Below are positions 1 through 5,252 of a stretch of 6,794 bases of DNA, in pieces. Below the pieces are notes generated by a model. It was not told where the DNA came from and ran no database searches. It saw only the letters and a program-made list of their open reading frames with translations. The first letter of the stretch is position 1; the number at the start of each line of letters is the position of its first letter. The stretch covers positions 1-6,794 of the forward strand of contig CATAQZ010000181.1 in the NCBI GenBank assembly GCA_949487015.1, given 5' to 3'. Source of the stretch: Flavobacteriales bacterium UBA4585 (lineage in GTDB: Bacteria > Bacteroidota > Bacteroidia > Flavobacteriales > Schleiferiaceae). Made by a program: the position numbers and the translations under genes.

Positions 1-665
1 AATCGGGCGTTAAATTCAGCAACCGACCATTTGCCGTTACCCACCTCGTAAAGAGATCCCACAATAGCGCGAACCATGTTACGGAGGAATCGGTCTGCGG
101 TAATGTGGAATGTTACTAACTCTCCTTCGATTACCCACTCTGCGCGCGTGACGTTACATATAGTGGTTTTGTTGTCGGACCCAACTTTGCAAAAACTTGC
201 GAAATCCGTTTCCGTAAGCAGCAATTTTGCGGCTTCATTCATTTTAGCAAGATCAGGCAAACGCTCTACCATCCATGCGTTATTGCGCCAAAAAGGCGAT
301 CCTGACGCGCAAAGAATATATTCATAACTACGTGCAGTCGCATCAAAACGCGCATGCCAGTTTCGTTGAACTTCGCGTGCCTCGTAAATGCGAATGGCCG
401 GATCGAGAAACCTATTGAGACGGTGAACCAATTGGTCCAAATCCTGAATTCCCTTTCCTAGTTCTGGTATGCAATCAAAATGGACGAACATTTCTTTTGC
501 ATGCACCCCTGTATCCGTCCTACCTGCGCCCATGGTCTGAATGGGCTGGCGCAAGAGGGTACTGAGGGCGTCGTCGAGATCGCCCTGAACCGTCCGGTGC
601 TTCGGCTGGATCTCCCAACCACAAAAGGGAGCGCCATCATAGGCCAATCTCAAGAGTGTACGCAT
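1..665 (-). CDS. truA: tRNA pseudouridine(38-40) synthase TruA, 3' end cut by window edge
   Basis: TruA converts uridines 38-40 of the tRNA anticodon stem-loop to pseudouridine in the cytoplasm. Reading leftward from ATG at 665-663 gives 221 residues with no stop before the window edge. The start MRTLLRLAYDGAPFCGW and the following RTVQGDLDDAL (about 24-34) are the usual TruA N-terminus. GRTDTGVHA at 48-56 carries the catalytic Asp51. HARFDATARSYEY (104-116), DFASFCK (154-160) and DRFLRNMVR (191-199) are further conserved TruA segments. The family is typically about 245-270 residues, so roughly 20-50 C-terminal residues lie beyond base 1. The start is fixed by homology; an upstream ATG at 670-668 runs straight into TAA. 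The gene is divergent from the phosphoesterase gene, 34 bp away, and has a good TAnnTTTG element upstream. Identification is by recognised motifs, not by alignment. Confidence 0.96.
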   Translation of the reverse strand, partial: MRTLLRLAYDGAPFCGWEIQPKHRTVQGDLDDALSTLLRQPIQTMGAGRTDTGVHAKEMFVHFDCIPELGKGIQDLDQLVHRLNRFLDPAIRIYEAREVQRNWHARFDATARSYEYILCASGSPFWRNNAWMVERLPDLAKMNEAAKLLLTETDFASFCKVGSDNKTTICNVTRAEWVIEGELVTFHITADRFLRNMVRAIVGSLYEVGNGKWSVAEFNAR

Positions 666-673
666 TACATTTG
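666..673 (+). promoter_or_regulatory. Predicted -7 element (TACATTTG) for the phosphoesterase-purB cluster
   Basis: TACATTTG fits the Bacteroidetes primary-sigma -7 consensus TAnnTTTG exactly. It would start transcription near base 680, giving a leader of about 20 nt before the GTG at 700. It directly abuts the truA start codon on the other strand. I see no TTG at the usual -33 distance, so the site is supported by the -7 match and its position only. Confidence 0.5.
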
Positions 674-686
674 ACTAATATTCAAA

Positions 687-694
687 CAAAGGTA
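687..694 (-). promoter_or_regulatory. Predicted -7 element (TACCTTTG) for truA
   Basis: On the minus strand, positions 694-687 read TACCTTTG, an exact TAnnTTTG match. A TTTTG run ends 20 nt upstream of it, inside the start of the phosphoesterase gene, and fits the -33 TTG element with the spacing known for Bacteroidetes promoters. Transcription would begin near base 680, leaving a truA leader of about 15 nt. Confidence 0.6.
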
Positions 695-699
695 CACTT

Positions 700-1236
700 G
701 TGACAATCAAAAGGACAAAAATCCTACTACTCTCTGATACGCACAGTCACATGGATGACAGAATTCTTGATTTTGCAGCCGGTGTGGATATGATTTGGCA
801 CGCGGGAGACATCGGTAGTCATGAAGGAATGGATGCTCTTGAAGCATTGGGCAAACCCTTAATTGCCGTTTACGGTAATATCGATGACCACACCATGCGA
901 AGCCGCTATCCACTCCACCAAAAGTTCGTTTTAAACGGTGTAAAAATATGGATCACGCACATCGGTGGCTATCCCCCGCGCTACAACAATAAAACTCGCG
1001 AAGGGCTAAAGAAAGAAAAACCGGATGTATTTGTATGTGGACACAGCCATATTCTGAAGGTAGTTCATGACAAGAATATCGATTGCTTACATATGAACCC
1101 TGGTGCGGCTGGCATCCACGGCTTTCATAAAATGCGTACCATGCTAAGGTTCGAATTGGTCCAAGAAGGTGAGGAAAAAGGAAAAGTCGCAAACCTTGAG
1201 GTCATAGAATTAGGAAAACGCGGTCAACTCCGTTAA
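700..1236 (+). CDS. Metallophosphoesterase, YfcE/MJ0936-like
   Basis: This is a 178-residue cytoplasmic phosphoesterase of the calcineurin-like superfamily. All metal-binding motifs are visible in order: SDTHSH (12-17, with D13 and H15), HAGDIGS (34-40, with D37), GNID (59-62, with N60), THIGG (86-90, with H87) and GHSH (114-117, with H115 and H117). NPGAAG follows at 133-138, as in the YfcE group. Members bind two divalent metals and hydrolyse phosphodiesters in vitro, but the natural substrate is usually unknown and cannot be read from this sequence. The start is GTG at 700-702; the next ATG (codon 18) lies past the first metal motif, so a later start would destroy the active site. It is the first gene of a cluster with purB, 23 bp before the chosen purB ATG. 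The length is normal for the family. Confidence 0.92.
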   Translation: MTIKRTKILLLSDTHSHMDDRILDFAAGVDMIWHAGDIGSHEGMDALEALGKPLIAVYGNIDDHTMRSRYPLHQKFVLNGVKIWITHIGGYPPRYNNKTREGLKKEKPDVFVCGHSHILKVVHDKNIDCLHMNPGAAGIHGFHKMRTMLRFELVQEGEEKGKVANLEVIELGKRGQLR

Positions 1237-1241
1237 TTTTG
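1234..1241 (+). promoter_or_regulatory. Possible internal -7 element (TAATTTTG) for purB
   Basis: TAATTTTG matches TAnnTTTG and overlaps the TAA stop codon of the phosphoesterase gene. Transcription would start near 1248, about 12 nt before the purB ATG. No TTG lies at the expected -33 spacing and the region is AT-rich, so a chance match is quite possible; purB may simply be read from the upstream promoter. Confidence 0.25.
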
Positions 1242-1259
1242 TGTTTTAATAGCCTTGCA

Positions 1260-2609
1260 ATGTCTACAGCTCTACATGCCATCACTCCCGTTGACGGTCG
1301 TTATGCTTCGAAAACCGAAGCCCTTAGTCAATACTTTTCGGAATTCGCACTAATAAAATACAGAGTTCGAGTTGAAATCGAATACTTTATCGCATTGTGC
1401 GAAAGTGACTTACCTCAGTTAACAGGAGTAGACCACAAGCATTTTGATGCCTTGCGTGCCATCTACAAGAACTTTAGCACGGAGGATGCACAGAAAATAA
1501 AAGACATTGAAAAGGTCACGAACCACGATGTAAAAGCGGTTGAATATTTTATCAAAGAAGCTTTTGAATCCTTAGGTCTAAGCCAATTTCAGGAGTTTAT
1601 CCACTTTGGACTTACTTCGCAGGACATCAATAACACATCCGTTCCATTATCCGTAAAAGAAGCCCTTGAAGAGGTTATATGCCCTTCAATAGAAGCGCTT
1701 ATTGAAGCTATTGAGGCGAGTGCAAAGGCTTGGGAAGCTATTCCACTTCTAGCGCGTACACACGGTCAGCCTGCATCTCCAACTACTTTGGGGAAAGAGT
1801 TTAAGGTATTCACCGCGCGTCTTCATGGGCAACTCGCTCAGCTTAAAGCGGTACCGCATAGTGCAAAGTTTGGAGGCGCCACGGGTAATTTTAATGCACA
1901 CACTGTCGCCTATCCAGGACGCGATTGGCACAAATGGGGAGATGCTTTTGTAAGCAACCATCTAGGATTGCAACGCAGCTACCCTACTACCCAGATTGAA
2001 CACTACGATAATATTGCTGCTCAATTCGATGCCCTGAAACGCATTGACAATATCTTCATTGACCTTTGCCGTGACGTTTGGACCTACGTGAGTATGGATT
2101 ACTTCAAACAAAAAATCAAAGCCGGTGAGGTAGGTTCGTCCGCTATGCCGCACAAAGTAAATCCGATTGATTTTGAAAATGCAGAAGGGAATCTAGGGCT
2201 CGCTAATGCACTGTTCGAGCACCTCGCTGGAAAGCTACCAATATCGCGCTTGCAGCGTGATCTTACTGACTCTACAGTATTGCGTAATGTAGGTGTTCCA
2301 TTTGGTCACCTTCTGATCGCCATAGCCTCAATGAATAAGGGATTGGGCAAACTTTTGGTGAATGAGGGTAAAATCGCTGCGGATCTACAGGCGAATTGGG
2401 CCGTAGTCGCTGAAGCCATCCAAAACATCCTACGCAGAGAAGGCTATCCGAAGCCTTATGAAGCGCTCAAGGCTTTAACCCGCACAAATAGCGCTATAAC
2501 TGCATCGAGCATCGCTGAGTTTATTGATACCTTAGCGATAAACGATACCGTCAAAGCCGAGCTCAAGCAGATTACCCCGAGCAATTATATCGGTCAGGTA
2601 CGCAGCTAA
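1260..2609 (+). CDS. purB: Adenylosuccinate lyase
   Basis: PurB catalyses two fumarate-releasing steps: SAICAR to AICAR in purine synthesis, and adenylosuccinate to AMP. It acts as a cytoplasmic homotetramer. From ATG 1260 the protein has 449 residues, close to the 456 of E. coli PurB, which it resembles along its whole length. Visible landmarks are PVDGRY (10-15), TNHDVKAVEYF (87-97), TSQDINN (119-125), RTHGQPASP (166-174, with catalytic His168) and the fumarate-lyase signature GSSAMPHKVNP (292-302, including the catalytic loop serine). LQRDLTDSTVLRN follows further on. The frame is open back to a TTG at 1239, but ATG 1260 gives the usual N-terminus. No clear Shine-Dalgarno sequence is present. 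The gene lies 23 bp after the phosphoesterase gene and 9 bp before the small membrane protein gene, suggesting co-transcription. Confidence 0.97.
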   Translation: MSTALHAITPVDGRYASKTEALSQYFSEFALIKYRVRVEIEYFIALCESDLPQLTGVDHKHFDALRAIYKNFSTEDAQKIKDIEKVTNHDVKAVEYFIKEAFESLGLSQFQEFIHFGLTSQDINNTSVPLSVKEALEEVICPSIEALIEAIEASAKAWEAIPLLARTHGQPASPTTLGKEFKVFTARLHGQLAQLKAVPHSAKFGGATGNFNAHTVAYPGRDWHKWGDAFVSNHLGLQRSYPTTQIEHYDNIAAQFDALKRIDNIFIDLCRDVWTYVSMDYFKQKIKAGEVGSSAMPHKVNPIDFENAEGNLGLANALFEHLAGKLPISRLQRDLTDSTVLRNVGVPFGHLLIAIASMNKGLGKLLVNEGKIAADLQANWAVVAEAIQNILRREGYPKPYEALKALTRTNSAITASSIAEFIDTLAINDTVKAELKQITPSNYIGQVRS

Positions 2610-2618
2610 ACCTACATC

Positions 2619-3023
2619 ATGAAAAAAGTGCTCATAACCCTGTCTCTCTTTGTTGCCGGAGGGGTGTCTATTGGTCTTTATCAATATTTTAGAACACCCG
2701 AAAAAGCAATGGAACAGCAGTCTGTTTTCGAAGGCAGTGCAGATGGGTTTGCAGGCATATTAATGGACTACGAATGGGAAACCGGCACCGTTGTTCAACT
2801 GTCAGATACCATTCAAAGTGCGGAGCGCAAAAGCATCACCTTTCCTAATGGAATTATCGTAACGAAGGACACTTCTGATAGCAGTTTGTGGCCCACCGAA
2901 GGCTACATAACCGTAAAAGGCGTGTACCAGGGTAAGGAAGTTGACGAATTCTTTGGGGAAACGCTAATTCGTGTGAGCGGCGCTTTTCTTCTCCAGCCCT
3001 CGAAGCCTGAAAATCTGAACTAG
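2619..3023 (+). CDS. Small membrane-anchored protein of unknown function, possibly OB-fold-like
   Basis: I do not recognise a named gene. The 134-residue protein starts MKKVLITLSLF and has one hydrophobic segment (about 4-22) after two lysines. There is no lipobox cysteine and no clear signal-peptidase site, so a signal anchor with the rest outside the inner membrane is most likely. The remainder is predicted beta-rich: TGTVVQLSD (56-63), ITFPNGIIVTK (73-83), YITVKGVYQGKE (96-107), FGETLIRVSGAFLL (112-125). This layout (an N-terminal anchor, then a 'gives VxG ... valine-rich ... FGE ... hydrophobic end' pattern) recalls the small Bacteroidetes proteins with a tRNA_anti-like OB fold, but that is a guess from memory. 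It starts 9 bp after purB, so it is probably on the same transcript. Its last 19 codons and stop overlap the end of the convergent transporter gene. Confidence 0.8.
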   Translation: MKKVLITLSLFVAGGVSIGLYQYFRTPEKAMEQQSVFEGSADGFAGILMDYEWETGTVVQLSDTIQSAERKSITFPNGIIVTKDTSDSSLWPTEGYITVKGVYQGKEVDEFFGETLIRVSGAFLLQPSKPENLN

Positions 3024-4253
3024 ACCTATTGCGAAGAATACGGTAAGTGCGAGTGCGGAATTTCTAAGATCGCCCGTCAATGCCTCTAAAATACCTATAC
3101 TGAACATTCCAAAAGTGGTGGCCAATTTTTCCATGACGTCGTAGAAACTAAAATACGTCGTGTGGTCTTCCGTTTCAGGCAACATCTTGCTGTAGGTAGA
3201 ACGTGAAAGACTTTGTACAGCGCCCATAACGAACCCCAGTACGCCGCCGACCACATAGAATTGGCCCGCGGTCTGGACAAAATAGGCGGCGAAACACAGC
3301 AACATCCAGATCGCAACCCCTACTTTGATTGCGAACACATTCGTCGTTCGTTCACTCAAGCGCGCAAAAACTGCGGAACCAGCTATAGCGACGAATTGAA
3401 TGATTAAAATGGTCACAATAAGCTGTGAAGATGCTAGGTCTAAAACCTTTGATCCAAAAACTGCTGCGAGCAGGATAATGGTTTGCATACCTACGCTGTA
3501 CCAGAAAAAACCTCCAAGAAAAATACGCAGCGACTTAATTCCACGAAACTCTTTAAACACGAGCAATAGCTCCCGCCAACTTTTCCAGAACAGTTTGCCT
3601 TCAAAATAATCTTTCACTTCATCTTTTGGTAATCTATTGATCGCGGGTAGCCCAAACCCCAGCCACCAGATTCCGGTAACCAGGAATGAAAATCTAGAAG
3701 CAACGCCTTCATCGGCAAAACCGAAAGTTTGCGGCATTTGAACAAGGATCAAGCATAAAATAAGCAACAAGGCACTCCCAAAATAGCCCAAGGAAAAGCC
3801 TCGTGCAGATAATCGATCTTGCATTTCAGCAGGGGCAATAACCGGTAAAAAGCTGTTGTAAAAAACGATAGAACCCGTAAATCCAACGCTCGCTATAAAG
3901 GCAAGGTAAAGCCCTAACCAGGGATTCGCCGCAGTGAACAGCCCCATACAAGAGGTGCTCAAAGCCCCAATAATCATAAAGGTTCGCATAAACACCTTAC
4001 GACGTCCAGTGCGATCTGCCATAGCAGCGAGATAGGGTGATAAAATGGAAATCGTTAAATACGAAGCCGCAATGACATAACTGTAGACGACTGTATTTTC
4101 CCAATAGCGTCCTAAAAACAACACTTCATTTGTCTCATTCTTAGTGACCGCCTCATAGTATAGCGGAAATAAAACGGTGCTAATGACCAGAGAATAGACT
4201 GAATTTGCCCAATCGTACATGGCCCAGCCACGTTGTGTTTTTGTGAATTTCAT
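2964..4253 (-). CDS. MFS transporter, UMF1 (Atg22-like) family
   Basis: This is a 429-residue inner-membrane transporter of the major facilitator superfamily. The opening RGWAMYDWANSVYS (8-21) is the hallmark of the UMF1 family, the bacterial relatives of yeast vacuolar amino-acid effluxer Atg22. ADRTGRRK (79-86) is the MFS motif A loop between TM2 and TM3. The second half contains GAVQSLSRSTYSKMLPE, followed by a FSFYDVMEK-type segment, again typical of UMF1. Hydrophobic stretches along the chain are compatible with 12 helices, the last at about 396-416, followed by a short charged tail. The substrate cannot be told from the sequence. ATG 4253-4251 gives the family N-terminus. The gene is divergent from the exported-protein gene (66 bp apart) and convergent with the small membrane protein gene, overlapping it by 60 bp with no terminator between them. 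Confidence 0.92.
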   Translation of the reverse strand: MKFTKTQRGWAMYDWANSVYSLVISTVLFPLYYEAVTKNETNEVLFLGRYWENTVVYSYVIAASYLTISILSPYLAAMADRTGRRKVFMRTFMIIGALSTSCMGLFTAANPWLGLYLAFIASVGFTGSIVFYNSFLPVIAPAEMQDRLSARGFSLGYFGSALLLILCLILVQMPQTFGFADEGVASRFSFLVTGIWWLGFGLPAINRLPKDEVKDYFEGKLFWKSWRELLLVFKEFRGIKSLRIFLGGFFWYSVGMQTIILLAAVFGSKVLDLASSQLIVTILIIQFVAIAGSAVFARLSERTTNVFAIKVGVAIWMLLCFAAYFVQTAGQFYVVGGVLGFVMGAVQSLSRSTYSKMLPETEDHTTYFSFYDVMEKLATTFGMFSIGILEALTGDLRNSALALTVFFAIGLVQIFRLRGLEKKSAAHTN

Positions 4254-4255
4254 CG

Positions 4256-4264
4256 TTGGACCAA
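4256..4264. repeat. Palindromic repeat TTGGACCAA, copy 1 of the intergenic pair
   Basis: TTGGACCAA is a 9-bp palindrome with an odd central base. This copy lies 2 bp upstream of the transporter ATG. With the bases after it (TTGGACCAATTTA) it matches copy 2 (TTGGACCAAATTA) at 12 of 13 positions. The two copies are direct repeats 43 bp apart, about four helical turns, which would suit binding of a dimeric regulator at both. That role is inferred. Confidence 0.45.
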
Positions 4265-4284
4265 TTTACAACGCGAAACGGCAT

Positions 4285-4292
4285 TATATTTG
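4285..4292 (+). promoter_or_regulatory. Predicted -7 element (TATATTTG) for the exported-protein gene
   Basis: TATATTTG is an exact match to the Bacteroidetes -7 consensus TAnnTTTG. Transcription would begin near 4299, about 20 nt before the ATG at 4320 and at the first base of the second TTGGACCAA copy. The nearest TTG upstream (4256-4258) is 26 nt away, longer than the usual 17-23 nt, so the -33 element is weak. Confidence 0.5.
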
Positions 4293-4298
4293 AAGTAA

Positions 4299-4307
4299 TT
4301 GGACCAA
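4299..4307. repeat. Palindromic repeat TTGGACCAA, copy 2 of the intergenic pair
   Basis: Second intergenic copy of the palindrome, 12 bp upstream of the exported-protein ATG and covering the predicted transcription start. A protein bound here would block initiation from the 4285-4292 promoter, so an operator role is reasonable but unproven. The longer context AATTGGACCAAATT extends the dyad into AT-rich flanks. Confidence 0.45.
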
Positions 4308-4319
4308 ATTAATATAGCC

Positions 4320-5165
4320 ATGAAAAAACTGCTTCTTATCCTCGCCTGCTCTGTTGCTTTTTTAGAAGTTGCAGCACAGGATATGATTATTTATAAGGAT
4401 AAAACGATCGATGAGGTAACTATCATTGAGGTGAATCCAGATTTCATTAAGTACCGTGAATACGGGTCGCCAGTAAATTCTGCAACCTTCAGCATCGAAA
4501 AGGATTACTTGAGTAAAATCATTTTTGAAAGTGGTCGCGTGATGGATTTGAGTAAAACCATGATGGACGACGAGCGTATCTACGCAAACCAACGCCGACA
4601 TGGAATTAAAATAGATATTGGCGCTGTCAGTCAAAACTACATGTTCGTTGTATACGAGGAGGCCATAAATCCATCAAGCTCTTGGGAAGCAGGCGCCTTA
4701 TTTGTGGGTGCGGGTTATGAAAACCAAAACGGTTGGAATGATCCAGAACGTGCCATGGGTGCAGGACTCTATGGCGGCTTTAAATTTAAAAGAAGTCCTA
4801 ATTTCTACATGCAACGCATGCGCTATGGACATATTATGAGAGGTTCGTACATCAAACCTAATCTAATGATCACGACTTTTAATTACGACCGCATTGATTA
4901 CGATCATCCACCTGATCCAGTTACGTTTATGTATCCCACTACCCGTGAAACGGCATTCGCAGGAGCCGCGATGCTCGAATTCGGTAACCAGCTGGTGTTG
5001 TCTGAACAGTTGATGGTAGAATATTCTGCAGGATTTGGCTACGGCTTTACTACTAAACAAGTCAATTACAATTACTCTAATTATGGTTTCAGTGGCGGAA
5101 TAGGTACTGATTTGGCACCATACGTTTGGAACTTTGGTTTAAAAGTAGGGTACCTCATGAAATAA
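4320..5165 (+). CDS. Exported protein, probable outer-membrane beta-barrel, function unknown
   Basis: The 281-residue protein starts with a clear Sec signal peptide: MKK, a hydrophobic core (4-15) and a VAA|Q cleavage site after residue 19. Gln as first mature residue is common in Bacteroidetes exported proteins. Residues about 21-75 (DMIIYKDKTIDEVTIIEVNP, then FIKYREYG and a SKIIFESGRV strand) resemble the short beta-rich N-terminal module that precedes many Bacteroidetes porin-like barrels. From about 96 the chain alternates aromatic, glycine and hydrophobic residues: KIDIGAVSQNYMFVVY, ALFVGAGYE, GAGLYGGFKFK, MVEYSAGFGYGF and a final strand NFGLKVGYLMK. This fits an 8- to 10-strand outer-membrane barrel, though the last residue is Lys, not the usual aromatic one. 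The frame is open back to TTG 4299, but ATG 4320 places the signal peptide at the N-terminus. No specific function can be assigned. Confidence 0.85.
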   Translation: MKKLLLILACSVAFLEVAAQDMIIYKDKTIDEVTIIEVNPDFIKYREYGSPVNSATFSIEKDYLSKIIFESGRVMDLSKTMMDDERIYANQRRHGIKIDIGAVSQNYMFVVYEEAINPSSSWEAGALFVGAGYENQNGWNDPERAMGAGLYGGFKFKRSPNFYMQRMRYGHIMRGSYIKPNLMITTFNYDRIDYDHPPDPVTFMYPTTRETAFAGAAMLEFGNQLVLSEQLMVEYSAGFGYGFTTKQVNYNYSNYGFSGGIGTDLAPYVWNFGLKVGYLMK

Positions 5166-5180
5166 TACCGCCCCGCGGTA
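5166..5180 (+). other. Small hairpin just after the exported-protein stop codon
   Basis: TACCGC and GCGGTA form a perfect 6-bp stem around a CCC loop, beginning at the base after TAA. It has no T-run and is followed 9 bp later by the main terminator. It may protect the mRNA 3' end or be incidental. Confidence 0.35.
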
Positions 5181-5189
5181 GATCACATA

Positions 5190-5225
5190 AAAAAGCCCGG
5201 CGCATTTCAATGCGCCGGGCTTTTT
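5190..5225. terminator. Strong bidirectional rho-independent terminator
   Basis: A perfect 16-bp inverted repeat: 5190-5205 (AAAAAGCCCGGCGCAT) pairs with 5210-5225 around a TTCA loop. The GC-rich core is flanked by A-run and T-run, so it works as an intrinsic terminator in both directions. It sits between the convergent exported-protein gene (stop at 5165) and the aconitase gene (stop at 5253) and should serve both. Confidence 0.92.
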
Positions 5226-5252
5226 GTTGAACGCTAGTAAAAGCGCTACGCT

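Noticed and set aside
76..640. Open frames on both strands inside truA (76-327 plus, 458-640 minus, 480-674 plus)
   Set aside because: They overlap a clear TruA coding frame with intact motifs and show no recognisable domain; they are antisense or shifted-frame shadows.
1239..1259. Seven-residue N-terminal extension of PurB from a TTG start
   Set aside because: The extension overlaps the candidate -7 element and is not part of the family N-terminus; ATG 1260 gives the expected start.
4283..4288. TATAAT on the minus strand as a sigma-70 -10 box for the transporter gene
   Set aside because: The only TTGGTC-like -35 candidate is 13 nt away, too close, and the other signals here follow the Bacteroidetes TAnnTTTG pattern; the AT-rich match is probably incidental.
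4299..4319. Seven-residue N-terminal extension of the exported protein from a TTG start
   Set aside because: It would put charged and polar residues before a classic MKK signal peptide and begins at the predicted transcription start; ATG 4320 is preferred.
4362..5060. Minus-strand open frames inside the exported-protein gene (4362-4634 and 4863-5060)
   Set aside because: No recognisable motifs, and they lie antisense to a gene with a clear signal peptide and barrel-like pattern.
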